The notes under the pieces were generated by a model. That model saw nothing but the letters and a program-made list of their open reading frames with translations, searched no databases and was not told the origin of the DNA. This document shows, piece after piece, positions 10,170 through 20,200 of a stretch of DNA of 64,000 nucleotides (position 1 is the stretch's first letter; every line of letters starts with the position of its first letter). Location of the stretch: contig NZ_FNBD01000002.1 in assembly GCF_900102165.1 (NCBI RefSeq), positions 124,001 to 188,000 on the forward strand, read 5' to 3'. The position numbers were made by a program, and so were the translations under genes. This DNA comes from Cellulophaga baltica (GTDB lineage Bacteria > Bacteroidota > Bacteroidia > Flavobacteriales > Flavobacteriaceae).

Positions 10170-11666
10170 TTATTTATCGCTAGCACTACTTGGCGTTTCT
10201 GTTTGATTCCATAAACGATATGGATCTTCATTCTCAATCATTTGCTCCAGTAGCAATTGCTCCATCTCCGCCAATTTATCTGCGTATTCCGGATTCTCCG
10301 CTAAATCTGTTTCCATTGCTCCTGTTTTTTGGTGCTCTGGAAGGAATTCATTTGGATTTGCTTTTAAATTAAACAGTTGTGTTTCTCGCACAGCACCGTC
10401 CATTACATCATACTTTATTAATTTCCAATCTCCTTTTTTCACACTTCGCATCCCCGGTTTTGTTCCTCCTGCATATACGCCATACATCACCTCACGTACT
10501 GTTTCTTTTTCCCCTTTTAGAACCGGCACAAAACTTTTCCCTTCTACTGTTTCTGGAATTTCTATGCCTGCCAAATCACATAACGTAGGCAATACATCTA
10601 GTAAATAAATATTTCCTTGCACTCTTTTATTTGCGGTAATTCCAGGGCCTTTAATCATAAAGGGTACGCGCCAGGTATGCTCATATAAGTTCTGCTTTCC
10701 CATTAATCCATGGCGCCCAATAGACATTCCATGATCTGAAGTATAGATCACATAGGTATGCTCCAATTCGCCCGTTTCTTTAAGCCTAGCAAGTACTTTT
10801 TGTAATTGGTTGTCTATATTTTCATCACAAGCATACTCCCGACCTAATTCATTTCTAACGGTATTTTCATCTCTATTTTTCCACACCCCACTTACGCGTT
10901 CTTCATCACGTAATTCCAGGTGTCCATGAAAAAAAGGATGCTCCGCAAGATAGTTGTCTTGTAAAACTGGCTGCTTTACATTTGCTGGCGGTAATGAGTT
11001 TTCATCCTTATGATTGGTCGCTCCGTATTTTGATAAAAGTTCTGGAGTGCCATTTCTAGTATCATGTGGGTGAGAGAAACCGAAATAGATGAAAAAGGGA
11101 TTCGTTTCTTTCTCTTCTTCTCTAGTTGCTAAATAATCAAGTACTTGTTTAGAATGCCAAGCACTACCAGATTCTTCTGTTCCACCTCTTTTGGTAGCAT
11201 CATGAACAACGGTAAATTGTTTATTCGCGCCAGGATAAGAGTTACCAACCTTACAGGTTCTCATCGTTTTATATCCAGCCCTATTAAAAATAGCGCCTAT
11301 GGTTTGTTCATCTAAAGGGTTCGGAGCTGTATTATCTTGAAATTCTGCACTTGGTGGTAAATGCCATACAGTGCGTCCCGTCATGATCATGTGCCGTGAA
11401 GGAGTACAAACTGCTCCGTTCATGGAGCCCATATTATAGGCTCCGTCAAAAACAGTCCCTTCAGTTGCTAATTGATTTATGGTGGGGGTTTCCAGAATGG
11501 AAGCACCGTCATACACCTGTAAATCAAAAGGGGATTGATCGTCAACAAGAACAAATAAAAAATTAGGTTTCTTCTCTATAGTTGTTTTTTTCTCTTCCTT
11601 GCAAGAGAAGCTTGTAGCTAGTAGTACCGTTAATCCTAATTTATACACGAACATCATTTTATTCAT
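10170..11666 (-). CDS. Formylglycine-dependent sulfatase (S1 family), lipoprotein
   Basis: A 498-residue sulfatase with a lipoprotein-type leader ending ATSFSC (Cys22). The FGly motif is C87-T-P-S-R followed by HMIMTGRT. The metal site VDDQSPFD is near residue 42, and TSDHGMSIGRHG is a C-terminal core motif found in choline-sulfatase/iduronate-sulfatase-like S1 subfamilies. The sequence differs clearly from the other three sulfatases of the window, so it probably targets another position or sugar. This is the first gene after a 283-base gap that separates it from the upstream heparinase-fold gene, so the unit 11666 to 1 may have its own promoter. Confidence 0.92.
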   Translation of the reverse strand: MNKMMFVYKLGLTVLLATSFSCKEEKKTTIEKKPNFLFVLVDDQSPFDLQVYDGASILETPTINQLATEGTVFDGAYNMGSMNGAVCTPSRHMIMTGRTVWHLPPSAEFQDNTAPNPLDEQTIGAIFNRAGYKTMRTCKVGNSYPGANKQFTVVHDATKRGGTEESGSAWHSKQVLDYLATREEEKETNPFFIYFGFSHPHDTRNGTPELLSKYGATNHKDENSLPPANVKQPVLQDNYLAEHPFFHGHLELRDEERVSGVWKNRDENTVRNELGREYACDENIDNQLQKVLARLKETGELEHTYVIYTSDHGMSIGRHGLMGKQNLYEHTWRVPFMIKGPGITANKRVQGNIYLLDVLPTLCDLAGIEIPETVEGKSFVPVLKGEKETVREVMYGVYAGGTKPGMRSVKKGDWKLIKYDVMDGAVRETQLFNLKANPNEFLPEHQKTGAMETDLAENPEYADKLAEMEQLLLEQMIENEDPYRLWNQTETPSSASDK

Positions 11667-11949
11667 CAGAAAATTATTTGAGTGTTAGTTGGCAATAGAT
11701 AATTACTTTAGGAACAGCCAATTTTCACATCAAACCTGCAGCCCACAAAAGAGTAATCCTATCCTGCTTGAAATAATCACAACGGATGTATTCCAAGGTT
11801 TAAACTTACATTCAAAACTTCTTCAAATCCACCAATTTTAAAACTGACATTGATACTTTTTTTGCCATACTCATAAAATAGAAGCATATTTAGAAGATTA
11901 TGTCAATTTTTAAGCAATGAAATTTTACAAATGGTAAAAATAGTAGCTA
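11667..11949. other. Intergenic gap inside the minus-strand enzyme array
   Basis: This 283-base stretch is the longest gap within the minus-strand enzyme array. I see no open frame of note, no strong hairpin with a T-run, and no convincing TAnnTTTG box on the minus strand. Its length compared with the usual 10-110 base gaps of the array suggests it could hold a promoter or a transcript boundary, which is inference only. Confidence 0.4.
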
Positions 11950-13914
11950 CTACAATGGCGTATAAGTAATTGTGATTTTCCCTTTTTTAATGGGTTTTAC
12001 AAAATCGATTCCAATTCTATACGCTGTTCCGCCCTCTCTTAAATGTATAACAGGCACTTTCTCATCTGTAATTTTTAACGCCCCCTGTTTGCTCTTAATT
12101 TCAACTTTTAATTTCTGATGTTCAGAAGTCAATAACACAGTATGATCATCTATGAATTCATACTGTGAATACGTCATAATTGCCGTTCCAAAAGCGATAG
12201 GCGCAGTACTTACAACATCATCCTCTATCGTTATTGTTCCTGTTCCATCTTTATCATTTAGTATCGTTCTCGTTAAAGATTTTAATAGTGGTATAGCATA
12301 GGCTGATTTGAGATCCATTACCACCTTATCAATAGTGTCTTCAAAGACCGTTTCAATAATTTTTCCTTCAAACGCCCGACCATTCGCTTGTAGTGTATTA
12401 TTTATTTTAGGCACAGGATGCCCCCAAGAACTTCGTGCTTTATTGTCTGGTGAAAATGACCCCGCTATGTATGAAGGTGCTCCAATATCACCAGTCATAA
12501 AATCTTCCCCAAGAACGATACTATAGGTACCAACATCACTATGGTTATGATTTTCGGCATTATGCCCGGCTTTAAGTGCTATTGAAAAAGGAACTTTCTG
12601 TTTTCCACGAGAAATGACCATTCCAAAATCATCAAAATACGTGTGTCCTTTTAAAACTGATTTTTGTTCTGAAGGAGTTTCTGCTGCACTAAAAAGTATT
12701 GGATTATTCCACGCCATAATTTGCTCTACAGCTTCTTCCATTCTAATTTCTGACGGCTTCTTTGCCCCATAATATTTAGAAGACAAGACCTCAGCAAAAT
12801 TACTTCCAGCACTTTTTATATGTGAAACGCCATCAGAAAAAGGAGCGCAAGTACCCTGCTGTATTTCAAAATGTTCTGGAAAATTTCCTACTCTTTTTAA
12901 TTTCTCTGGATTATCAAACGCAATTAAATTTATTTTTCCATCCGTATAATCAGACAGCATTTGTGCCAAGTACAAATAATGGTTGAAACCATAACCCCAA
13001 TACCCTAAGCCTTCTGAGCAATACCCATCTGCACCAAAGCCACTCAAATAATACTTCATACTATTTATTGCTGACCCAATAGCTGCCACACGTTCTTCTG
13101 AACTGTCAGAATTTGAAATCGTAACTAAAACGGATCCACTTGTGCAAACGGAATTCCAATTACTCGTACCATTAAGCCAATGATTGTTTTCATCGGGCAC
13201 TTTACTACTTTGCAAATAATTATCCGTAATGCGCCATTGCAATTGTTCTTTTATAGCATCACGCATAGCCTCAGAAAGCTCATCTTCTAAGAGTGATGAT
13301 GCCAATGCCAATACCCCTCCAAATTTTCGTGCACCTAAATCTATTGATACACGCCTACCTTCAAGAACACCATTTTCAGCATCATCATGGTTAGGATGTA
13401 ACCATGACTTCATATCTAGAATAGCCTGTAAATACGTATGTATTTGTGGAACAAACTGCCCTTTATTTTCTAAACATTCTGCCAATATAAAATGCTCTAA
13501 ACGCTCCATAGTCCGGTAATATCTGGGCTTATATATCCCTCGATTCCCTTCCTTGTTCGCACGTCTATAAATCTCATCGGAAATAGGTACTTCCGGAGCT
13601 TTAGATAACATAGTCAATGCTTCCTGCAAATACGCCTTTCCTGATGGTGTTGCGGCAATGGCATTCCAATACACCCGATCAGAACCTGCAGGTGCTGGTT
13701 GGTATGCTTTGGTTGGTATCACTTTTTTTAGCATTTCTAGCTGCCTTGCTGACGGGTAAATTGTTTCACCGTCCGCATGTTTTAAAAACTCTCGTATATC
13801 TAAGGGCGCTTCTTTTTGAATTGTAGCACTAAATACCAAGGTAAAAGAACATAAGAAACTCAGGCAGATAACTATGGCACTCTTTTTTTTCATATGTATA
13901 TTATTTGTTCTCAT
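11950..13914 (-). CDS. Heparinase II/III-fold protein, probable polysaccharide lyase
   Basis: A 654-residue exported protein; the start may be the ATG seven codons in (MKKKSAIV), which gives a cleaner signal peptide. Residues about 50-350 look like an (alpha/alpha) toroid with a conserved NNHWLNGTSNWN motif (residues 243-254). Residues about 420-640 form a beta-sandwich domain carrying GHNAENHNHSDVGTYS (H451, H456, H458, D460), the heparinase II/III histidine motif. Enzymes of this fold (PL12, PL15, PL17, PL21 and relatives) cleave uronic-acid-containing chains by beta-elimination. I cannot give a PL number by eye. It is not closely similar to the other two heparinase-fold proteins in the window. 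Its presence suggests uronic acid in the substrate. Confidence 0.78.
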   Translation of the reverse strand: MRTNNIHMKKKSAIVICLSFLCSFTLVFSATIQKEAPLDIREFLKHADGETIYPSARQLEMLKKVIPTKAYQPAPAGSDRVYWNAIAATPSGKAYLQEALTMLSKAPEVPISDEIYRRANKEGNRGIYKPRYYRTMERLEHFILAECLENKGQFVPQIHTYLQAILDMKSWLHPNHDDAENGVLEGRRVSIDLGARKFGGVLALASSLLEDELSEAMRDAIKEQLQWRITDNYLQSSKVPDENNHWLNGTSNWNSVCTSGSVLVTISNSDSSEERVAAIGSAINSMKYYLSGFGADGYCSEGLGYWGYGFNHYLYLAQMLSDYTDGKINLIAFDNPEKLKRVGNFPEHFEIQQGTCAPFSDGVSHIKSAGSNFAEVLSSKYYGAKKPSEIRMEEAVEQIMAWNNPILFSAAETPSEQKSVLKGHTYFDDFGMVISRGKQKVPFSIALKAGHNAENHNHSDVGTYSIVLGEDFMTGDIGAPSYIAGSFSPDNKARSSWGHPVPKINNTLQANGRAFEGKIIETVFEDTIDKVVMDLKSAYAIPLLKSLTRTILNDKDGTGTITIEDDVVSTAPIAFGTAIMTYSQYEFIDDHTVLLTSEHQKLKVEIKSKQGALKITDEKVPVIHLREGGTAYRIGIDFVKPIKKGKITITYTPL

Positions 13915-13972
13915 ACAACACCCTCTTCATTTAGTTGATCCATTACATTCTAGAAATCCAATACCAATAGTA

Positions 13973-16705
13973 TTAATCTAATTGGACAGAGCGATATGCT
14001 CCAACCGCAAATTGCTTTTCTTTTTTATCGTGTGTGATGGTTACCGTAACTTCATTGTTTAGAAACAATTTTCCTGCTTTAATTTCAAGTACTACATTCC
14101 CCTTTTTATTTGTTGCTATCTTAAAACCCTTAGCGGTAAGTTCTGTTCCGTTTCCTAAAAATAAAATGATATCCTTATTTTTTTCTTGACCAACCAAAGC
14201 GTAGGCTGCATCAGTAGCTGTCCCTTTATATTTTGCTATTTTATTTTCTGTTGATGAAAAAACAAAATCTTCTCTCCCAGATTTATGCACTACATGAAGG
14301 CCTACAAAATCTGTGCTCCCATGTTCATCTTCAAAACCTGAAATAGTAGCAACACTTTTTCCCTCACTAGATGTGAATGGTTCATAAACCGATACAAAAG
14401 GCTTGTTCCATGCCTCGCCATGTTGCCTGGCTGCAAGGGTCAAATAAGGTGCCTCGCCGACATCATATGGTATTTTTTTATTGTATTTAAATGCTTTATT
14501 AGGAGGAGATTTAATGGTAAATACTTCACGCCCTTCTGTACCTTTCATCCAAAGGTTCATAAAAACATCTTCTTCACCCTCAGGCATGTCTATTTTCCAT
14601 TCTGCCTGATAATCCTCATTTGTGCGAATAGATTTTTTATCCCACATATAATCAAAGGCATACAAATGACCTCCAGCAAAACCCATTTCTTCACTTGGCT
14701 TTAATTCTAATACGTTTCCATTGGCATCACTCACATGCATACTTTGTCCTAGATTATGATAGAAATAATCATGAAACTTATCGCCACCACGTTGTTTTTT
14801 AGAACGAAAAATATCTACGTAATACCCTGTACTTTCTCCGGTTTTGATAATACTCACCAATCTACTTTGATCACTGCGACTTTCTGGCTCTAAAAAGAAT
14901 ACATCTGAATACGTAATAGCTTTATAAAACCCTTCTTTTTCTTCTGATTTTGGATACTGCCCCACTAAATCAAAGGCATGGTTACTCAACATTTCGGTAT
15001 ACGAAGAGGTACCATCTACCATCACGGTATTATGAGCAGGAAACTGCGAGTAATATTCTAAATAAATAGGTTGAAGATAATTAGCACCCTTGCCTGGGTC
15101 TGCTCCTTGTACAAATCCTTTTCCATACAATTCCATATTAATACCATTGGCATGCATATGGTTTCCTAATGATCCGTTTAACGATACCATCATCCCATCT
15201 TTACCTGTTCCCATACGTTGTACATGCCAACTAACATTAGGAGCATAAAAAGTTTGAGTTATGTAATCGTCTATATTTCCTTTACCATACTTTGGATTCA
15301 ACACCAGAGGTTTACTCGCAAAAAAAGAAGCGATTTCGGCCTTTGGTTTATGTGACTTTTCAGAACTCTCTACATCGTCATTGAACAAACGGTACAAACC
15401 TGTAAATTCTTCCTCTAATTTTGCGTCTTTATTTTTTTGAGCAATGCGGATCATATCACTCATAGCTTCTGTATCTAGTGGACCATAATAGCTATCTCCA
15501 AAAGCAACAATTTCACCATTCGGAAAAACATATTGTGGTAGCATTTTTACAGCTTTTTCCATTACAGGAGTATATGGCAGTATATTATGATCAAATGTAT
15601 TGTCAAAATCTCTAATAAAATTGGTAAGACTCTTAGTTACGCCTATAGAATATCCAGGACATTCATTCCAAACACCATTACTTTCATCATAACCGTAATC
15701 CATAAACTTGGTTAAAGACCATTGTCTTGCAGAAGTAACATTCAATATATAATTGATGTAGTATTCGCGCCCTTTTTTGTCTTCATAACTGCTATTATCT
15801 TGCAGCACCATCGCTGCTTTTAAAATGATATTTGCTTGATGAAGGTTCCAATTATTTTGAGGTACGCCATTTTTAATTACCAAATCTGTCCACTTTTTAA
15901 TGGTCGTATCATACATACCAATCTTTTCCGGGTAATTTGCTTCAATATAAGGGTGTAAAAAATCATAGAGTTCTGCTATATCACTCAAAGTACCTTCGTG
16001 TATTACTTGAAAATTTGTGAGTCCCACAAGGGTTTGAATGTGGCCGTTTAAGATATCAATGGGTTCGCTTCTGTAAGACATACCCATCATATAGGTATCA
16101 AACAAATCAAAAGAAAACTTAGCAAACGCATCATCATTCTCCAACCAATACAGAAAAGCTGCATCTTTACCTAAGCCTATTATCTCTCTATTAATTGAAA
16201 TAATTATACCTCCAGTCTCCGATTGCTCTGCCCACTCAAAAGGCTTACCTTCTTTAGTTCGGTTTGGTAGGTATAACCCACGAGGATCATCCATATAAGG
16301 CAAAATATCTTCCAAAGCGGGTTTACCATAAGCGGTAGCAGAATTTCGAGATCCCGTAAACCGTACCGTAGGCACAGGAGCTTCCCCATCTGCATGAGAA
16401 TAATCTACCCCATTAACGTAAACATTGGTTGCTTTTGTTTTCCAATACATTTGCAAACGGGAAACCATCCATTCTGGATCATCAACATGGCGCTCTACAT
16501 GGGTATCTATTCGCTTATGAATACCTGATAATACCTCTTTGGCCCAGGCTTCTTTCTTGATGGTTTTTTGTAAATCTTTTTTTTCATCTTGTGTGACATA
16601 CAGACGAGGGTATCCTGATTCTTGACTTTTAGGAAGCGGAATCTGTGCTTGAGACCAGCTCGCGAAAGAAATAAAGACTAGTAATGCTAGTGTATTTTTA
16701 ATCAT
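13973..16705 (-). CDS. Large heparinase II/III-like protein, probable polysaccharide lyase (paralogue A)
   Basis: A 910-residue protein with a signal peptide (about 1-20, ending SQAQ). An N-terminal helical toroid contains DPEWMVSRLQMYWKT and GEAPVPTVRF; the central beta-sandwich contains GSLGNHMHANG (H516, H518, N520), the heparinase II/III signature, followed by EYYSQFPAHNTVMVDG. The protein at 25961-28774 has the same architecture and shares these motifs almost word for word, so the two are paralogues. Large proteins of this kind occur in marine Bacteroidetes loci for ulvan and other sulfated uronic-acid polysaccharides (PL37/PL40 are candidates), but the family number is not certain. Predicted role: beta-elimination of a uronate-containing sulfated glycan. 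Confidence 0.8.
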   Translation of the reverse strand: MIKNTLALLVFISFASWSQAQIPLPKSQESGYPRLYVTQDEKKDLQKTIKKEAWAKEVLSGIHKRIDTHVERHVDDPEWMVSRLQMYWKTKATNVYVNGVDYSHADGEAPVPTVRFTGSRNSATAYGKPALEDILPYMDDPRGLYLPNRTKEGKPFEWAEQSETGGIIISINREIIGLGKDAAFLYWLENDDAFAKFSFDLFDTYMMGMSYRSEPIDILNGHIQTLVGLTNFQVIHEGTLSDIAELYDFLHPYIEANYPEKIGMYDTTIKKWTDLVIKNGVPQNNWNLHQANIILKAAMVLQDNSSYEDKKGREYYINYILNVTSARQWSLTKFMDYGYDESNGVWNECPGYSIGVTKSLTNFIRDFDNTFDHNILPYTPVMEKAVKMLPQYVFPNGEIVAFGDSYYGPLDTEAMSDMIRIAQKNKDAKLEEEFTGLYRLFNDDVESSEKSHKPKAEIASFFASKPLVLNPKYGKGNIDDYITQTFYAPNVSWHVQRMGTGKDGMMVSLNGSLGNHMHANGINMELYGKGFVQGADPGKGANYLQPIYLEYYSQFPAHNTVMVDGTSSYTEMLSNHAFDLVGQYPKSEEKEGFYKAITYSDVFFLEPESRSDQSRLVSIIKTGESTGYYVDIFRSKKQRGGDKFHDYFYHNLGQSMHVSDANGNVLELKPSEEMGFAGGHLYAFDYMWDKKSIRTNEDYQAEWKIDMPEGEEDVFMNLWMKGTEGREVFTIKSPPNKAFKYNKKIPYDVGEAPYLTLAARQHGEAWNKPFVSVYEPFTSSEGKSVATISGFEDEHGSTDFVGLHVVHKSGREDFVFSSTENKIAKYKGTATDAAYALVGQEKNKDIILFLGNGTELTAKGFKIATNKKGNVVLEIKAGKLFLNNEVTVTITHDKKEKQFAVGAYRSVQLD

Positions 16706-16713
16706 CGTTAATG

Positions 16714-17442
16714 CTATTTTTTTAATTCGAAATGTTCAAGTATTAGTTTTTGAAGTACTGCAGGATAACTTTCTCCAATCACGGCACCTCCCTTTTTTAA
16801 TCCTGCTCCAAAGGTTAATGAATCTCCAAAGCAAATTATCTTCTGGTTTTTCTGAAGCAAATCATTGCTTTCTAAGGCGGTAAAAATTGATTGTGCTAAC
16901 ATTTTATATCCTAATGCCGTTAAATGAACTCCATCTTTTCGAGTACTATTCTTTTCATTACGGATCACCACATCTTCATTATGTTGCGGCAAATCTAGGT
17001 TTACAAATTCTTGATATACGTCTACAAAATCAACATTAAATTCATTCGCTAATCTCATCATCACAACGCGAACCGTATCTAATTTTACATTCGGTAGTTC
17101 CCAAAATAATTTTCTATCATGCCTCTCAAATAGATAGGTACTATCTACTGTAGGTGGTGCTACTAAAAGTACTTTTGAACTTCTATTTTTTATCGCTTTT
17201 ATCAGCGTACTTAAATTCTCTTCATAGGTGGAATAGGATATCATTTTTTTAGAATTCAACATATCATTAGTACCCACCATAATGATAACCACATCTGGTT
17301 GTTGCTCAAGTACATCGTGCTCTAGTCTGTTTAAAAGGTTTGAAGTAGTATTACCACTAACCCCTGCATTTATGACTTGAGCTTGGGCGGTTAAGCTGAA
17401 AGCAAACCATAAAATTAGTATCGTAGTTATTTTTAAACTCAT
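16714..17442 (-). CDS. Secreted SGNH hydrolase with circularly permuted catalytic blocks
   Basis: A 242-residue protein with a signal peptide (about 1-21, ending AQA). SGNH hydrolases normally carry block I (GDS, nucleophile Ser) near the N-terminus, then block II Gly, block III GxND and block V DxxH. Here the order is block II first (NAGVSGNTT, G30), block III (VGTNDM, N59), block V (KDGVHL, D170 and H173), and only then block I at the extreme C-terminus (IICFGDSLTFGAG, S208), ending SYPAVLQKLI. The C-terminal piece would join directly onto the N-terminal VINAGVSG in a normal family member. All catalytic residues are kept, so an active carbohydrate esterase (deacetylase) is likely. Flanking genes are 8 bases away on both sides, so no lost block I lies outside the frame. 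Confidence 0.85.
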   Translation of the reverse strand: MSLKITTILILWFAFSLTAQAQVINAGVSGNTTSNLLNRLEHDVLEQQPDVVIIMVGTNDMLNSKKMISYSTYEENLSTLIKAIKNRSSKVLLVAPPTVDSTYLFERHDRKLFWELPNVKLDTVRVVMMRLANEFNVDFVDVYQEFVNLDLPQHNEDVVIRNEKNSTRKDGVHLTALGYKMLAQSIFTALESNDLLQKNQKIICFGDSLTFGAGLKKGGAVIGESYPAVLQKLILEHFELKK

Positions 17443-17450
17443 AAGAACCT

Positions 17451-19115
17451 TTAATCTTTAGGCGTTGAAAATTCTAAGACTTGACCATCTTTCTGTAATA
17501 CCTTACGTAAGGTGCCATAAGAAATATCATGGAGGTTCTTATTATCTTCCAAAGCCAAACCTGCTAAGGTACCTGCACTCTGCCCTAAGATCATAAATAC
17601 AGGTTCCATTCTGATAGAACCAAAAGCAATATGCGAACTTGAAACTGCCGCAGAAACCAATAAGTTTTTACACTCCTTTTCTTTAGGAAGTATTGTTCCT
17701 AAATGTATTTGGTAGGGCTCTTCTGCATCAATCCCCAAATCACCTTCATTTTGAACATAACCCACTTTAGTAATGTAACGTTGTACATTATGTGAATCCA
17801 TCGTGTAAGACCCCATTCCTATGGATTGATTTACTTTATTTCTTCCTAATATTTCGTTTTCTGTCATTACAAATTCTCCAATCATACGTCTTGCTTCCCG
17901 CACATAGATTTGATACGGCCAATGGCCATTATCTGCAAATTCATCTTTTGCTAATCCCCATTTTTTTATACTTGTTCTAAATCTTTCTGGCACACTTTCA
18001 TCATGGCCCCAGAAATAAAGTAAGCCTTTGTGGTATGCTATATGCTCGTCTAAAATTTCTTTTCTTTTCTCGTAAGATGCTTCAGGGTATTCATAGTTCA
18101 TTCCTATATTATCTGAACTAAACGGACCTACATTATTTACATCTCGCTTCATATTTGGTATTTTACCTCCGCCAAACATAGAATATCGGCCGGACTCAAA
18201 AACTCTTCTCAGTAATTCATACTGAGCAGGATCATAATTCTCTGGCTTTTCAAAAGGAACAACATTACCTTCTGCATTGGTAGTACACAACCTGTAATTG
18301 TAGGCTTGTACTCTATGATCTCCAGAACCTTGCTCTCCTGGATCTTCTGTTGAAATTCTTGGCAGTATGCCACTAGTTGGATCGCCAGGTATTACATAAG
18401 GACTTATTTTACGATCGCCAAAGTTGTGGCTGTGATGAAATTCTTCTTTCTGCACGCCATTCCACTGTTCCTTATATACACTGTTTGCTTCTCTACCTAC
18501 ATGATATTTTACCCCTGCTGCTGCCATAAGATCTCCTTCATAGGTAGCATCAATAAATATTTTAGCTTTATACGTAGTCCCATCTAACATCGTTATGGAA
18601 ATAATTTTACCTTTTTCCATTTTAACGCCACTCTCACGGTCTAGCCATTTGTCCCGTAAAATTTCAATTTGATTCTCTTTTACAAAATTTTCAAAAATGT
18701 TTTCAGCTACATGTGGTTCAAACGTCCACATGGTTTTTAAGTCATCATCTATAGCCGTGGTTCCTTGCGCTATGTTTCCGTAATCTGTTTTAGGCTGCCA
18801 GTTCCAAGCCTCCTTACTTTGATAATGGGCATAGACCTCTTCATAAAACTCTTTTGATATACCACCGATGACTCTTTTATTTCCAAGATCTGTAAACCCC
18901 AAGCCACTAGAAGAGAGTCCGCCTATATGTTTTTCAGGGCACACCACTAAGACCGACTTCCCCATACGTTTTAATTGTATCGCAGAGGCAATCGCCGCTG
19001 ATGTGCCGCCATAAATAATTACATCTGCCTTGTATGTTTTAGGTGTATTATTAGCTGATAAAAAGCTGCTAAAAGAAACGAATAGCACAAAAAATAATAA
19101 GCTTGATTTTTTCAT
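17451..19115 (-). CDS. Secreted FAD-dependent oxidoreductase (FAD_oxidored type)
   Basis: A 554-residue protein with a signal peptide (about 1-22). The dinucleotide-binding motif is IIYGGTSAAIASAIQLKRMG at about residues 33-52, followed by HIGGLSSSGLGFTDLG, a pattern of the FAD-dependent oxidoreductases that databases often mislabel as xanthan lyase. A second typical block is KIFIDATYEGDLMAAAGV. The C-terminal HIAFGSIRMEPVFMILGQSAG is also conserved in this family. The real substrate of these exported flavoproteins is generally unknown; sugar oxidation is plausible. Its neighbour after a 109-base gap is a DUF1080 3-keto-glycoside hydrolase-type lipoprotein, which makes an oxidative step on a sugar worth considering. 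Upstream of the permuted SGNH gene with 8 bases between. Confidence 0.85.
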   Translation of the reverse strand: MKKSSLLFFVLFVSFSSFLSANNTPKTYKADVIIYGGTSAAIASAIQLKRMGKSVLVVCPEKHIGGLSSSGLGFTDLGNKRVIGGISKEFYEEVYAHYQSKEAWNWQPKTDYGNIAQGTTAIDDDLKTMWTFEPHVAENIFENFVKENQIEILRDKWLDRESGVKMEKGKIISITMLDGTTYKAKIFIDATYEGDLMAAAGVKYHVGREANSVYKEQWNGVQKEEFHHSHNFGDRKISPYVIPGDPTSGILPRISTEDPGEQGSGDHRVQAYNYRLCTTNAEGNVVPFEKPENYDPAQYELLRRVFESGRYSMFGGGKIPNMKRDVNNVGPFSSDNIGMNYEYPEASYEKRKEILDEHIAYHKGLLYFWGHDESVPERFRTSIKKWGLAKDEFADNGHWPYQIYVREARRMIGEFVMTENEILGRNKVNQSIGMGSYTMDSHNVQRYITKVGYVQNEGDLGIDAEEPYQIHLGTILPKEKECKNLLVSAAVSSSHIAFGSIRMEPVFMILGQSAGTLAGLALEDNKNLHDISYGTLRKVLQKDGQVLEFSTPKD

Positions 19116-19223
19116 TTTTAAAAAATTTAATAGCGTTCTAATTTGATATTTTTTTTTTGATGTCTATAGATAACTACTGAAGGTTCATCGAAGCTTCTCT
19201 CAAAAGCACTAGATAATTCTCTC

Positions 19224-20048
19224 TTAATCTAAAAAATTTTCCATTGGAATGATTTCATCAAATTCTTTGATCTTAATATTCTTATAATAAATCTCTGCTG
19301 TTTCTGATTGAAAACCGATAATACCCTCGTTCACAGACAGGTCTGTTCCCATATTTACAATGACACCATTTAATTTATGAATGGTATACGTATCTCCCAT
19401 TACAATTATTTCGCACTGGTTCCATTGATCATTCAAAGCATTAACGGCAACATTTGGACTTGCCAATAGCATTTTATTTTTACGCTGCCCTGTAGGTAAC
19501 CCTCCATTTTCTGGTAATAAAAACGTTGAACTATCTTTTGCTGCAAACCAGTTAAGAGAAGTTCCGCCGGTAATAAAATCTCCGGTATGGTTGGCATTAG
19601 AAACATGATTATATCGTATTTGATACTCTATACCTGTAGGCCAAATTTTATCATCGGTTACATGGTAATAAATACCCGCATCATATTGCCATCTCTCAAA
19701 ATTATTCGTGATTTTAGTCCCCCATTTGTATTCAAAGCGAAGTATATATTTACTGTATTTTTTGTTAGTATAAAAAAGACCATGTGTTCCATTTTCGCCA
19801 GTACCTAAGTCTAAACTATCAGGCATATTTTTAAACACATGTACCATTCCATTATCAATAGCATATACTTTTCTAGCCATTTCATGGTCCCCATTTTTTA
19901 GCTTTAAGTACCAACCTTCCCAATTTTCACCATTGAAAAGTGCTACAAAGCCATCATCAGAAACCGATGCTTTTTTTGTGCTTGAACAAGAAATAACTAA
20001 AGTGATTAACAAAAAAAATACGAGTACTTGGTTGGATTTAATTTTCAT
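19224..20048 (-). CDS. DUF1080 / 3-keto-disaccharide hydrolase domain lipoprotein
   Basis: A 274-residue lipoprotein with lipobox VISC (Cys21). The mature domain is a single concanavalin-like jelly roll of the DUF1080 type: GFVALFNGENWEGWY near residue 32, GLFYTNKKYSKYILRFEYKW, and WNQCEIIVMGDTYTIHKLNG. Some members of this domain family cleave 3-keto-glycosides; others are uncharacterised binding modules. It is near a secreted FAD oxidoreductase (17451-19115), which could supply keto sugars. It is separated from the next upstream gene by 190 bases containing a small AT-rich hairpin. Confidence 0.85.
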   Translation of the reverse strand: MKIKSNQVLVFFLLITLVISCSSTKKASVSDDGFVALFNGENWEGWYLKLKNGDHEMARKVYAIDNGMVHVFKNMPDSLDLGTGENGTHGLFYTNKKYSKYILRFEYKWGTKITNNFERWQYDAGIYYHVTDDKIWPTGIEYQIRYNHVSNANHTGDFITGGTSLNWFAAKDSSTFLLPENGGLPTGQRKNKMLLASPNVAVNALNDQWNQCEIIVMGDTYTIHKLNGVIVNMGTDLSVNEGIIGFQSETAEIYYKNIKIKEFDEIIPMENFLD

Positions 20049-20200
20049 GTTTTCTTCAATTTGTGAATTACAATTATTCTTTACCCTTTGTTAACCCATC
20101 CACTTTTTAGGTGGTTTATTATCTTCCAAAAAAAATAGCATTGACAGCAACAAAACTTGTTGTACCAATGTTATCCTTTTTACTATTTATCTGCTATAAA

